Shown one piece after another: positions 33,601 to 43,854 of a stretch of 64,000 nt of DNA (the stretch's first letter is position 1; every line of letters begins with the position of its first letter). The stretch is from Gonocerus acuteangulatus. Taxonomy: Eukaryota; Arthropoda; Insecta; Hemiptera; Coreidae. The notes below the pieces were generated by a model. The model was not told the DNA's origin. It did not search any database and saw nothing but the letters and a program-made list of their open reading frames with translations. The position numbers were made by a program, and so were the translations under genes. Location: assembly GCA_946811695.1 (NCBI GenBank), contig OX328123.1:16467178-16531177 (forward strand), given 5' to 3'.

Positions 33601-35202
33601 TATTGGTGAGTATGATGTAATTTTTATTTTTTATTTTTATTTTCAGCTTATAGCTACGTAGACGCCAACGGTATCATTCAACAGGCATCTTATGTCGCCG
33701 ACGCAGTCCACGGATTCCGTGTTGCTGCTACGAATCTACCAGTTGCTCCCGTAGGTCATCTTGGAAGTCCTCTGGTCTTGTCTCCTATCGCTCCATTGCT
33801 TGCACATCCTTCAGTACCAGCTGACACCCCAGAAGTTGCTGCAGCTAAGCTCGCACATGCTGCCGCTCATGCTGAAGCTCTCTCCAGGGCCAAGCGATCT
33901 CCAGCTTACTACGGACCACCAGCTCCACTGAATCCCGATGGAAGCGTTGCCCCCACTCAAGAGTTTGCTGCTGAGGCTTCTCGACTCGCCGCTGCTCACG
34001 CACAGGAACACTCAAGGCTTGCTCAAGCCGCTGCACTTGCTGCTGCTCACCCAGACACTACTTCTCCACCAGGATCTTACAACTCTGGACCATCTTACAA
34101 TCCCGCTCCATCTTACAACCCAGCCCCATCTTACAATCAAGCCCCATCTTACAACCCAGCCCCATCTTACAATCCCGCCCCATCATACAACCAGGGTCCA
34201 GCATACAACCCAGCACCATCCTACAACTCCTACAACCCAGCTGCCTCTCAGCCAGCTCCTCTCAATGCTGACGGAACCGTTGCCGAAACTCCTGAATTCC
34301 AAGCACTGAAAGCTTCCCACTTGGCTGCTCACCAACAGGCCCTCCAGAGGAACGCAGCATACGGACCCCCAGCTCCATACAACCCAGCCCCACATCAGGG
34401 ACAACACTGGGGAAGGAAACGCCGATCCGTTGCTTTGAACCCTGATGGAACTGTCGCCCCAACTCCAGAAGTAGCCGCAGCCACAGCCGCACATCTTGCA
34501 GCCCATGCTGGAGCAGTTTCCCCATACGCATACTCACTGTCCCCACTCGCCCACTCACTGTCTCCACTCGCCCACCCTCTTGTCCTTTCCCCATTCTCCT
34601 ATTACTCTGGTCTCTATAGCAGGTATGCCCCATCTCCGCTCAATCATGATGGAACTGTTGCCCACACCCCTGAATATCTCGCCGTCGCTGCTGCTCACAG
34701 AGCCGAGCACATCCATGCACTCAGCAGAGCTCGCCGATCAGCTCCACTCAACCCCGATGGTACCGTAGCACCAACCCCAGAAGTTGCTGCTGCCACTGCT
34801 GCCCACTTGGCCGCCCTCAATGGTGCTGCCCACCCTCACTATGGTGGTGCCTACTCTCACCTTGGTGCTGGCGCTCTCCTCCCTTACGCCAGATATACCC
34901 CACCTGCACCATTGAACCCCGATGGTACCGTTGCTGAGACTCCAGAAGTGCAAGCACTTTCCGCTGCTCATCATGTTGCCAAATCACAGCAGATCGCTGC
35001 TCTGGCCGCCCAAGAAGCCCTCGCTATTGCTTCTGGCCCAGAAGATGGTAGCTACCACGCTGCTGGACCTGTAGCTCTCTACCATGGTGCTCCCTGGGTA
35101 GGTTACTCACAGCCTGCTCCCCTTAACCCTGATGGTACTGTAGCACACACACCTGAATACCTGGCCGTCGCTGCCTCACACAGAGCTGCTCACTACGGTT
35201 AA
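25373..35202 (+). CDS. cuticle protein with chitin-binding (RR-type) domain and repeated 18-residue motifs
   Basis: Three coding exons join in phase: 25373-25384, 31244-31409 and 33647-35202, giving 577 residues. The first exon encodes only MKAF, and splice sites are GTGAGT/TAG and GTGAGT/CAG. Residues 1-16 (MKAFVLACLLAAARAS) form a signal peptide. Residues 36-94 form a Rebers-Riddiford-like chitin-binding domain (SYSYVDANG, YVADAVHGFRVAATNLP). The tail carries a partial 18-residue motif (about 117) and seven full ones starting near 154, 265, 323, 391, 427, 482 and 552, plus a PSYNPA-rich stretch (about 203-253). Dibasic sites RAKR, RKRR and RARR lie at 140, 316 and 420. The protein should be secreted by epidermal cells into chitinous cuticle. 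The 18-residue motif is known from insect and crustacean cuticle proteins. Exon 3 is GC-richer than its surroundings. Confidence 0.92.
25518..25575. repeat. (TA)n microsatellite in intron 1
   Basis: Uninterrupted TA dinucleotides lie about 135 bp after the first exon. Confidence 0.95.
27195..27467. mobile_element. hAT-type miniature element, 273 bp, in intron 1
   Basis: Ends are CATGGGCGTATATAG and TATATACGCCCATG. The flanks CCTCAGCA (27187-27194) and CCTTAGCA (27468-27475) form an 8-bp duplication with one mismatch. Internal G tracts (27235-27246, 27413-27425) sit beyond each end. A sibling lies at 62530-62745. No coding capacity. Confidence 0.85.
27628..27690. repeat. (TA)n microsatellite in intron 1
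   Basis: TA dinucleotides abut CTAAATGTAGATGCACCGTA, a phrase that recurs before an A-rich tail at 60878-60902. This suggests a retroposon 3' end with a TA-rich tail. Confidence 0.9.
27692..28230 (-). repeat. dispersed repeat, copy 2
   Basis: Inverted counterpart of the sequence at 155-757, with moderate divergence and small indels. It lies in intron 1. No protein or terminal repeats are identified. Confidence 0.6.
28629..28754. repeat. three tandem 42-bp units in intron 1
   Basis: TTGGCTGCATATCTAAAGAG recurs at 28629, 28671 and 28713. The unit is 14 codons long, so frames on both strands stay open without implying a gene. Confidence 0.92.
30610..31161. mobile_element. TTAA-flanked miniature element, copy 1, in intron 1
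   Basis: Left end GGGGTAATACC and right end GTATTACCTC are inverted repeats flanked by TTAA (30606-30609 and 31162-31165). A related 844-bp copy at 36805-37648 shares the internal phrases TTTGATCGGGCAAAAAT, GGACCAATCGAAGCTCG and CACTCGGAAAAT. A TTAA duplication is typical of piggyBac and a few other superfamilies, but these ends are not classic piggyBac. It ends 82 bp before exon 2. Confidence 0.82.
31410..33646 (+). other. intron 2 of the cuticle protein gene
   Basis: A 2237-bp intron with donor GTGAGT and a T-rich acceptor ending TTTTCAG. It contains the 76-bp satellite. The open frame at 32845-33102 does not resemble an exon. Confidence 0.88.
32223..32754. repeat. 76-bp tandem repeat, 7 copies, in intron 2
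   Basis: Units beginning ATATCATATTATTAAATG start at 32223, 32299, 32375, 32451, 32527, 32603 and 32679 and end with GGAGTATTCGCGAAA. Copies differ at one to three bases. Confidence 0.95.
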
Positions 35203-35275
35203 ACATCAAAATACACCTTGTAAATACTGAATCGTTCCTGCATTTAGTTACTTTGTTATGTTTTTATACTGAACC

Positions 35276-35281
35276 AATAAA
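35276..35281 (+). terminator. polyadenylation signal of the cuticle protein gene
   Basis: AATAAA lies 74 bp after the TAA stop and implies a short 3' UTR ending near 35300. Confidence 0.8.
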
Positions 35282-35299
35282 CGTTTCTATAAAATATTA

Positions 35300-36800
35300 G
35301 TACTTCGTTTTTAATTCCATGAAATTGTTATATTTGAATAAATAAATCATATGGCTGATCATCGATAACATTATAATATAATGATTATATTAGATCATTA
35401 GGATTTATTTACATAAAAATTAGCATTTAATATCACAATTATAATCATTATTATATTATATTATATGTAATGCTTAATATGACCCATAACATATTCTATG
35501 TGACCCTATAAATGGTTCAATGACCCCCTAATTGATAACTATTTCCAAAAGAAGTGTCTCAATCATCGTGGATATGGAGATTTTTACAATAGTCTTCCCT
35601 CATACTCTGTTAGAAGTGGTTAAAAAAATAAAATATTCAACACTCCCGAAAATTATTTTGGATTACGGTGTAATTACCGGTGTAATTTTAATTAGACGCA
35701 CTAACTAAAAATAATTTAAAATACCAAGTCGATTAATAGTGAACTAGACAATATTTTCATTAAATTCAAGTAGAATTTGTCTTAAATTAATTTGAAGGGG
35801 TTATCAAGTAACCACCTTATACAATGTTTTATATTACATAAAATATTGGTTTTTACCTGATTTTATTATGTCTTGTTATGTGATTTCAAGTATTGACGCT
35901 CCAAATTTATCTGGTTCCATAACATCCAAGGCCATGATAATTAAGTTGACATCAATTACAGAATATTATAGACAAGTGTACAACAAAATGTAACTTATTT
36001 CGAAGAAGGATTTACTATGTGATTACATGGATTTTGTAATAATTATGAATATTCTACGAATACTTCTTCGATATCACAGTTGGCATCAAATTTCAAAACG
36101 AATATGGGATAGCGTACTTGCAACATTCTATGTTGCATGAAGAATGTTCTCATTGCGTAAATAGGGTAAGAAGACGACGCCATAGTTTTATAACTCCTAA
36201 AACAAAAAAAAAAAAAAACATTTGTTCAGAGCCTTCTGCTCAAAATCAGGAACATAAAGATGCTTTAGGACCGCCCGACAAGCCTATGTAAAGTGCTATA
36301 TAACATATAGTCTTCTCTTTCGTACATGGCTACTGCGCATGCACGAACGCCAGCGGACACTTTTTTTGTGACGCATAAAGTATACTTTTTCTTACAGGGT
36401 CACTGCGCTTGCGCAAACGCCACTGCGCATGCACAAACGCCAGCGGACACTTTTTGGTAACGTTTTTTTTTCCAGTTTAGTCACCCCTAAAGCATATTTA
36501 TGTTAAAAGGGGGGAAATAGCGAGAGCCGAGAAAACCCATAACTAGAGGAACAAGCTTTAGAAAGGGTCTGCTGATTGTGCTATTTTGGAAGTATGCTGA
36601 ACCAGGATGGGGGAGCGGATGAAGATGCGACAAGCAGAATAAGAAAAGCTAAGGAAGCAGTCTCTTGGAAATCGCTAGAGATCCGATGGGGGATAAAGTT
36701 TCGGCTGATTAATGGTAATATGTGAATTCTGTACTTCTATATAATATAAGGTAACTAAGCAGTTGCCTAGGTAACAACAGACATTCATCAACAGGTGACC
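35300..36800. other. intergenic region downstream of the cuticle gene
   Basis: AT-rich. At 36330-36460 the phrase ACTGCGCATGCACAAACGCC with CAGCGGACAC occurs twice. No gene is recognised. Confidence 0.5.
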
Positions 36801-36804
36801 TTAA

Positions 36805-37648
36805 GGGGTGATACTACCTTGTGCGTGTAAAAAAAAAGTCATTTTCTTGAATTTAAATAACAAAAAAATCAATATTTATCAATTCTTTATATCAAACGTT
36901 TTATATGGGATATTAAAGTATCCAAAAAAAATACGTTTCAATCCTTTCAAAAAATAATGGCGGCGTTGTGCCTGACAAACGGAAACCCTATTTTTTCACG
37001 GGCGATAGTCTGCAGGTGGCAATTTTCAATTTAGAACGAAAAACAAAAATTGTTTGGAAAGAAGTAGGTTAAATCTAGTAAAGTACCTAGGATTTTTAAG
37101 GAATATAAATTTTTTTCGAAAATGGCGAACAATTATTCATTTTCTATTAAAAAACCCGTCGAAAATCATAAAATCGTTATAATTCAATGAATAAAAAAAA
37201 CCTAAGCACATTTCTAGAAAATACCATGACAGAGCTGCAGTTAAAATTTGAATTTGATCGGGCAAAAATGAAGACACCTGATTATTGCCCGATTTGAAAA
37301 ACATAGTTTTGAGAAAACGACTTTAAATTTTAATGTTCTGAAATGTTCGTGTCTTTCCTATTTATTTTTTTCATACTTTCTTGTAATAAACAAAAAAAAA
37401 TAAGGTTTTAATTTTGAAATGTGTTAAAGGAGGACCAAAAAGAAATTATACAATTAAAAAGGGACCAATCGAAGCTCGCACAAAAAAATAATCATCAAAT
37501 CAGCACCGTGTTCGCTCGGCATCGGGAATTCACTCGGAAAATCGTATCTTTTGCCCTTTTAATTTTTTGTTATCTACACGTAAACACTCTTGGATATCAT
37601 TTTTGATTAGTTAAAAAAAAAATGTTACAAAGTACTTAGTATTACCCC
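36805..37648. mobile_element. TTAA-flanked miniature element, copy 2
   Basis: Ends GGGGTGATACTACC and AGTATTACCCC lie between TTAA at 36801-36804 and 37649-37652. It is longer than the intron 1 copy and includes a near-duplication of an internal segment containing the AAAATGGCGAACAA phrase. No transposase is visible. Confidence 0.82.
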
Positions 37649-37652
37649 TTAA

Positions 37653-38620
37653 AATATATTAGGACAATGGCGGCCGGAATGTCCAACTTCGAACTACAGA
37701 AATTAACCAAGTAGAAACCAATGTACACCGTAATAAAGCTCAGGAAATGCAGATTGTTAGGGCACAAGACATTTAAATTTTCGTTACATTTGGAGTCAAC
37801 AAAGTATTAGGTATTTATTTAAATTTTAACGACCATTATTATTAAATAAGAATAACAAAGTATTTGAACAAAAAAAATTATCACCAGACATGACCAGTTT
37901 TAGTATTTCGGTATAAATTCTTAAACAGGGTGGCCAAGATAAGCGGGCCACAAGAGAAATAACTAATAAACGGTTTGAGATATCAAAATTGTTTAAAGGG
38001 GCAAAGTTGTAGTTCTCGTCGAGATCTATAAAATGGTGCCCTTCAAAATGATAAAATAGAACTTCTAAGGGCTCAAATAGGCCTTTGAAGGGAAGGGTTT
38101 CCTATATTACACATATTTTGCATTATATTATTAAAATTTACTAACAATACAAGAAAGAACCGTGCAAATGGTGTTTCCATCCGTCAAGTAGCTCTCTGTA
38201 AAGATACGTTTTCATTTGCATGTATTCCTCATCTGAAATTCCACAAAAAGGCACTTGAATGTATTTAAATAGTATTTTTTTAAGGAAGGGCTAATTCAGC
38301 TTAGGATAATGTGCTCAGCATTAAAAATTGTATTTATTGCAAAAAAAAATAAATAAAATAAAATCTTTCATTATTTGTAACTGTAATTTTGGCCTTGGAA
38401 AGAATCATATGTTTTCTACCAAACAAAAACAATCGCACATCAATCAATATTAGATTTAGTATATGAATGAATATTTCGTTTTTCAGAAAATGGATAATAA
38501 AGCTCGAATGTGTTTTGTTTATCCGCTGGAGTTTATGTTTTGTTTGTGTGTTTATTAAAGAAGGATTTGATAAATGCTCTATTATAATAATAAACATATT
38601 ATAAATCAGTGTTGTATTAT
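37653..38620. other. intergenic, no supported feature
   Basis: Contains ATGGCGGCCGGAATGTCC at 37665 followed by an early stop, and an unrecognised stretch at 37930-38320. No domain or terminal repeat is identified. Confidence 0.4.
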
Positions 38621-39299
38621 TCATTGATAATCTGTGTTATTTATTAATCTATTATAGGCATTAAGATAAGATGGGCAACCTTTACTAAGAGCTGAATGGG
38701 AGATAGATACCTTTTGATGTGGTTTGCAATAGTTATTAAAACTAATACAATTTATACACTTGTATTCTTCTATGTTCTCTCTTCGTGGACAGTCCTTGGC
38801 TTCATGTTCCTCTGTGCAGTGAGGGCAGGTGAGGGTTCCTCTGCAAAGTCCTGAATGGTTCAGCCGTTGGCAGTTCCTGCAGCGTCGGACAGACAGGAAG
38901 TCATCGGTCCTACTAATCGTGTAGAATAACTTGAGCTTCTCTGCACGATTCACGATGATATTCCTAGCTTGTGGTGATACTTGCAGTACTGCATGTTCCT
39001 CTGTGCAATGAGGGCAGGTGAGGGTTCCTCTGCAAAGTCCTGAATGGTTCAGCCGTTGGCAGTTCCTGCAGCGTCGGACAGAAAGGAAGTCATCGGTCCT
39101 ACTAGTCGTGTAGAATAACTTGAGCTTCTCTGCACGTTTCACGATGATATTCCTAGCTTATGGTGAAACCTGCAGTACTGCATGTTCCTCTGTGCAGTGA
39201 GGGCAGGTGAGGGTTCCTCTGCAAAGTCCTGAATGGTTCAGCCGTTGGAAGTTCCTGCAGCGTCGGACAGAAAGGAAGTCATCGGTCCTACTAATCGTA
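38621..39299 (-). pseudogene. gag-like zinc-knuckle remnant of a non-LTR retrotransposon
   Basis: The minus strand encodes CRNCQRLNHSGLC and CPHCTEEHEAKDC, Cys/His knuckle motifs of retrotransposon ORF1, then KCINCISFNNYCKPH, ending near 38621. The module with SRTDDFLSVRRCRNCQRL is repeated in tandem. The protein would bind element RNA. It lies downstream of the ORF2 remnant at 39745-43683 on the same strand, the reverse of normal ORF1-ORF2 order, so it belongs to another copy or a rearranged one. Confidence 0.78.
38803..39299 (-). repeat. 189-bp in-frame tandem duplication of a gag module, 2.6 copies
   Basis: CATGTTCCTCTGTGCA starts at 38803, 38992 and 39181. The period is 189 bp, equal to 63 codons, so the reading frame is kept through two copies. 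The third is broken at a (TG)n tract near 39300. Confidence 0.93.
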
Positions 39300-39332
39300 A
39301 TATATACATATATATATGTATGTATGTACGTA

Positions 39333-39364
<32 letters not shown>

Positions 39365-39448
39365 TGTAGGCGACTTATATTTGCGTGATCCGTGTTGTCC
39401 CAAACGTTGACATTTTTCATCGCGCTAAAATAAGTTAATTCGAGAAAT
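39333..39448 (+). repeat. (TG)n-linked repeat, left member of an inverted pair
   Basis: After a (TG)n tract (39333-39360) the sequence reads TTTGCGTGATCCGTGTTGTC, then GACATTTTTCATCGCGC and TAAAATAAGTTAATTCGAGA. The same block occurs inverted at 44721-44856. A GCGCTAAAAT phrase near its end recalls the 3' end of the Helitron-like element at 56375, but the class is unproven. Confidence 0.7.
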
Positions 39449-39744
39449 ATATATATTAAAGAAATATGTATATATTTATATACATATATTTTTTCCCTTC
39501 TACCCCTTTTAAAGTACCCCTTTTAGAAGACCGTTTATTGTACTACATGTATTATACAAAGTACAGTATATCACATGTATGTTTTTCCTCTCATTTTAGT
39601 TATTTTTTTTCACATTAGTATTTTAGTAACGTTTACATATATATAATTCACGTTAAATTAAAACAATTAGTATACAACAAGGAGTATGAAAATAAACTTA
39701 TATATTCAGTAAGGTCCGCTTTACTTCAATAAAAATGCAATTTT

Positions 39745-40218
39745 TCATTTTTCGCTCAAGTGTTGAATAATTTCTTTGCATAATGTTGAGAATAATTTGT
39801 AATGATCAAAAAACAATTTATTTTCTTCAATAGGCCAATTGGTTATTTTCTTTTTAATTCGGTTTCTGTATTCGTTAAACAGTGTACAATAGTATATGAT
39901 GTGGTGTGCTGTCTGTTCTGTATGTCCGTCACAGGGACATGAATTTTCTCTTTTTATTTTAAATCTATTTAAATAAGACAGAAACACCCCGTGTCCAGTG
40001 AGTACTTGTGTTGTGTAAAAATTTGTTTGTATGTTTTTATTATAAAAGTTGTGTATGATTGGGAGAAATTTGTATAAATGGCGACCTTTGTTAGATATAT
40101 TCCATTTTTGCTGCCATTCTGCCATTGATTCTAGTTTCAATATATATTTTAAATGGGTTTTTGAAAGTTTATTATATTCTATGGGTAGTGACATATCTTT
40201 TGACGCTGCTTTGGCCAA
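39745..40218 (-). pseudogene. C-terminal Cys/His region of the non-LTR element
   Basis: The frame reads HLYKFLPIIHNFYNK, TTQVLTGHGVFLSYLNRF and CPCDGHTEQTAHHIIYYC, then stops at 39745. The C.C...H...C motif after RNase H is usual in this group. Confidence 0.8.
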
Positions 40219-40766
40219 ACGATCGGCGATTTCGTTACCTTCGTCACCAGAATGTCCCTTTATCCATTTAAAATATATTGCATGTATATTTTGGCATATT
40301 CTTAACAGTTGTCGTATTTTTTCTATTAGTGCTTCATGTATTTCAGTGTTTTTGAGTTTTTGTAATGTTATGATGGTGATGAAGATGGTGTCGTGATGTG
40401 TTTATTAATGTAGTCTATAGATTTTAATATAGCTAGTTGTTCAGCTTGGTTGTTTGTACAGTAATGTCCAAGTCTAAACTTGAGTGTTGTTAATAGTTTA
40501 TAGTCTCTGTATATGATTGGAGCTCCTCCAACGTTGTCATTGTCTTTACTGCCGTCTGTGGATATCTGGTAATCTGTTTGTTTGTTTGTATATCCGTTGA
40601 GTTTGAGTGGTTTACCGGGATGTGTCCATTGAGCATAATGTATCGTCTTTTCCAAATCATCAGATTTTATATTATTTGAGTCTTCGTTTAATTTTAAAAG
40701 TTTATATTCTCTAATATATATTGCTTTGCTAGAATGTCTATTGGCATTATTTTTGCTAAAACGCAA
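40200..40766 (-). pseudogene. RNase H domain of the non-LTR element
   Basis: ISTDGSKDNDNVGGA carries the first catalytic Asp and NNQAEQLAILKSIDYINK the Glu. The expected TDS strand with the next Asp is replaced by a short TTPSSSPS run and a stop. The frame then resumes as KLKNTEIHEALIEKI and FKWIKGHSGDEGNEIADRLA, the usual end of the domain. It removes the RNA template in the active protein. Confidence 0.82.
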
Positions 40767-41224
40767 GCAGCACCATAAGAAATAGACCTAGAACCTTTTA
40801 TTATTCTTAAAGCAATCAATCTCTGAACTCTTTGCAATTTGCTTAAGTTGTACTTCTTTTGCAGTCCTCTGTGCCAAATATGTAGTCCGTAAGTAAGTGA
40901 TGGTACGATTGCTCCTGTGTAAATGATGTGTAATGCTGAAGATTGCAGTCCCCATGTGTAACGAGCTGTGAGTCCTAAGTAGTTGATTAGTTTAATAAGT
41001 TTGTTTTGTAAATTTTCTATGTGTTTATTCCAAGTTAGTTTGTTGTCTATTAATATTCCTAGATATTTTGTTACATTTGTTTTTGTAAGTTTGTTTCCTT
41101 GTAATATAACGTGGATAGTCGGTTCTAATCTGCTTCGTGTAATTATCATGTAAGTTGATTTTTGACTGTTGAATGTTAACTTGTTGTGTTTAGCCCAGTT
41201 TTCGACTGTGTTAATGATAATATT
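40694..41224 (-). pseudogene. RT thumb and connection region of the non-LTR element
   Basis: The frame resumes right after the SINE as VENWAKHNKLTFNSQKS, then VTKYLGILIDNKLTWNKHIE, LHIIYTGAIVPSLTYG and LQRVQRLIALRIIKGSRSIS. This is the usual post-RT segment. It continues toward the RNase H region with a frame change near 40700. Confidence 0.82.
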
Positions 41225-41491
41225 GGGGGCGAGGTTAGCTCAGTGGTAGAGCGCTGGACTAATAATCTGGAGGCCTGAGTTCAAATCCCGAGCAAGCACT
41301 AAAGATTTTTTCTTCAAGTGTCTTCGTTCATGGAAAATTCGGCCTCCCTGGCCGTCCCTAGGCCAACCCAGCCTTTAATTAATTAATTAATAATGGGTAC
41401 CTTGGTTGGTGCTAATGACTCTAGCAGTCGAAGCAGCCAAGGGGAAAATCAGGCGGCCCTCGTGGCCTGTTACGGGACTGATTTTTTTTTT
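41225..41491 (+). mobile_element. tRNA-derived SINE (family A) inserted in the RT, 12-bp target duplication
   Basis: Starts GGGGCGAGGTTAGCTCAGTG with box A, and box B GAGTTCAAATCCC, then the family body shortened to about 267 bp and the GGGACTGATTTTTTTTTT tail. The flanks AATGATAATATT (41213-41224 and 41492-41503) are a perfect duplication. The insertion is younger than the retrotransposon and opposite to it in strand. Confidence 0.93.
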
Positions 41492-42220
41492 AATGATAAT
41501 ATTAATATTGTTTTGTATTTGTTCTGGAATTCTGGATTTTACTAGTATTAAGATATCGTCTGCAAATGCTATTAGTTCTACGTTAGGTTGAGTATTAGTT
41601 GTCAGTAAGCTGTTCATGATAATATTCCAGAGTAATGGTGAACAAGAAGACCCTTGTGGGGTACCAATTGTCTGTTGTTTCATTTTCATTATGTTGTGTG
41701 TGATTATGTAAGTCTCTCTATTGGTTAAGTAGTTTTTAATAAGTGTATAAATGTTTTGAGGGCAGTTATATTCTTTCAAAGAGTTTAGGATTGACGGCCA
41801 CCATGCACTGTCAAATGCGTTTTGTTTATCTAGTGAAATAAGTACGATATGATTTTTATTATTTAATGCTTGTTTTATAAATGTATTCGTTTTCTCTAAA
41901 GCTTGAGAAGTTCCTGTTTGAGGAATAAAACCAAACTGATTGCTATCAATTATATTATTTGAGTAAAGGAAATGTGAGAGTCTTCGATGAATAATTTTTT
42001 CCCTCCAATTGGAATTTAACTTATCGGTCTAAGGGAAGATATTTCATTTGGTGGTTTATTAGGTTTCTTTAATAGGGTTAGTTTTGCTTTCTTCCATAAA
42101 TATGGAAATATTCCTTGAGAAAAGCATTTTGAATAAATAGTATGCATGAAATTAGGATATTTTTGATAAGCTGTTTGGATAATTTCGACAGAAATGCCGT
42201 CTATTTCTACTGATTTTTTT
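41387..42220 (-). pseudogene. reverse transcriptase domain of the non-LTR element
   Basis: Readable blocks include FPYLWKKAKLTLLKKPNKPP, SNQFGFIPQTGTSQALEK, ISLDKQNAFDSAWW (the first catalytic Asp), IGTPQGSSCSPLLWNIIMN and ELIAFADDILIL (the FADD box). A frameshift near 42030 separates the first blocks. The SINE interrupts the domain just after the FADD box. RT copies element RNA onto nicked target DNA. Confidence 0.85.
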
Positions 42221-42238
42221 TTAATTTAAATTATGTAT

Positions 42239-42284
42239 TGTATTATACATTGTTGTAAATTCCAAATAAATAAATAAATAAAAA
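42239..42284 (+). mobile_element. 46-bp retroposed insert with A-rich tail
   Basis: The duplication AAATTATGTAT flanks it (42228-42238 and 42285-42295). The insert ends in AAATAAATAAATAAATAAAA. It is probably an extremely 5'-truncated retrotransposon end lying in the RT linker coding region. Confidence 0.75.
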
Positions 42285-43018
42285 AAATTATGTATAATGT
42301 CAGAAAGTTCGAATTTTGTTAAAGGTAAGTCATTGAAGGTGTTGGGCGGTATTTGAGAAGAAGTTCTTAATAATTTATGTTTTTCATTGTCTGTTTCCTG
42401 ATTGTTGTTGCCTACTATATTGTTAATTATATATTCGTAAGTAGATTCAATGTCAGTAGTGTAGGTTCCGTCTTCTTTTAGAATAGTTTTCAAATTTAGG
42501 TTTTCAGGTAAATTTTGTTTAGAATATTTGTAGGGCCAGGACCAAGGATTTGTAAAATCTATGGAATTACAATAGTCTTGCCAGGACTTTAGTTTTTTTC
42601 TTCTAATTTCTCTGAGGTATATTTGTCTTTTTTGGAAATATAATATTTTGCGTTCTTCTTTTAAATTAGAATCATTTGAAGTACGCTGATAACGCCTTCT
42701 AAGACGATTAGTTTCTTTTCTTAGTTCAGATAAGTTTTCATCCCACCAGGGTGTATATTTATCGGGTTTCTGGTTATTTTTATTAAAATAAGTTTTGATT
42801 TTGAATGACTTATTACATGATTTAATCAAACATTTTTGAAATTTATTTAGACAATCGTTTATTTCAGTGTTATTAGCTATTGCCGAAAGTTGAATATCTG
42901 TAGTATTATCTAGGGATAACTTAAATGATTTTATAATTACTGACTCTAAATATTCCTCGAAATAATTTCAATTAGCATTTTTTGTAATATATCTTAAACC
43001 ATATGTTTTTTTAGGAGA

Positions 43019-43683
43019 CTAAAAAACAGGATGTTCTATTGTGTATGTTATTAGAAGGTGGTCAGAGAAAACTTCATTTGTTAGAATATTCCAATTTTTA
43101 ATATAATCTGCTAAATATGGTGATGTGAGCGTGACATCTATATTGCTAGTTCCCCTTGGACCATCAAAAATAGGAAGGTTTTTGTCAATATTTGCTAAAA
43201 ATAAATTGTTAGATACAATGTAATTTTCTAATTTCTGTCCTCTTGAATTTGTAATTTTGTCATAATAGAATTTCGATCTACAATTGCTGTCCATTCCTAT
43301 TAGGATATTTTCTGTTTGGAAGTCTTGTAATATTTTATCTAATTTACGAATATCTATTTCTATGTCTCTGTTTATATCAAAATAAGCGCTAACAATTATA
43401 CAATTAAACGAATTATATTTTATTTGGATAACAGTTATATCGTTGTCTGAATATTTATTTAATAATATAGCATCTATATTTTTATTTAATAACATTATTT
43501 TATTGCGAGAATTTCCATTTCCTCCAATAAAAGATTTATATTTTGTATCGAAATGCATTTGTTTATGAACATATGGTTCCTGTATTATAGCCAAATCAAT
43601 GGATTTTCTTTGCATGAATTCATCTAATAGAACAGCTGTTTTCCAAGAATGTTGTGTGTTGTTATTTGAACTACATTAATACT
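43019..43683 (-). pseudogene. APE-like endonuclease domain of the non-LTR element
   Basis: Motifs in order are QHSWKTAVLLDEF, IDLAIIQEPYV, IIVSAYFDINRD, ILIGMDSNCRSKFYYD, then GPRGTSNIDVTLTSPYL and FSDHLLITYTI. These are the catalytic E, the D.N and the SDH boxes that nick target DNA. A frameshift lies near 43660 between VVQI and NTQHS. The 198-codon frame from 43615 is otherwise open. Confidence 0.85.
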
Positions 43684-43689
43684 TTTAAA

Positions 43690-43805
43690 ATTAACCACAA
43701 GAAAGGTTATAATGTTTTGATAGTTTATTTGGGCTATTTTTTGATGCTGAAAAGTTTATTTTTGTCGATAAAACTGATTTAAAAAGAAAAATATTTTGTA
43801 ATGAT

Positions 43806-43854
<49 letters not shown>

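Larger units (their letters stand above)
39745..43683 (-). mobile_element. decayed non-LTR retrotransposon ORF2 (R1/LOA-like: endonuclease, RT, RNase H)
   Basis: Conserved domains follow one another on the minus strand in the proper order: endonuclease (43683-43019), a linker region (42829-42297), reverse transcriptase (about 42220-41150), RNase H (about 40766-40200) and a Cys/His C-terminus (40218-39745). An APE-like endonuclease with the SNIDVTLTSP box plus RNase H points to the R1/LOA/I assemblage. Frameshifts, stops, a SINE (41225-41491) and a small retroposed insert (42239-42284) have destroyed it. Confidence 0.85.

Noticed and set aside
33811..34974. Minus-strand frames opposite exon 3 and alternative plus frames
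   Set aside because: They shadow the cuticle protein coding exon, whose frame continues in phase from two upstream exons.
41225..41300. Functional tRNA gene within the SINE head
   Set aside because: The tRNA-like part is continuous with a retroposon body and is flanked by a target duplication.
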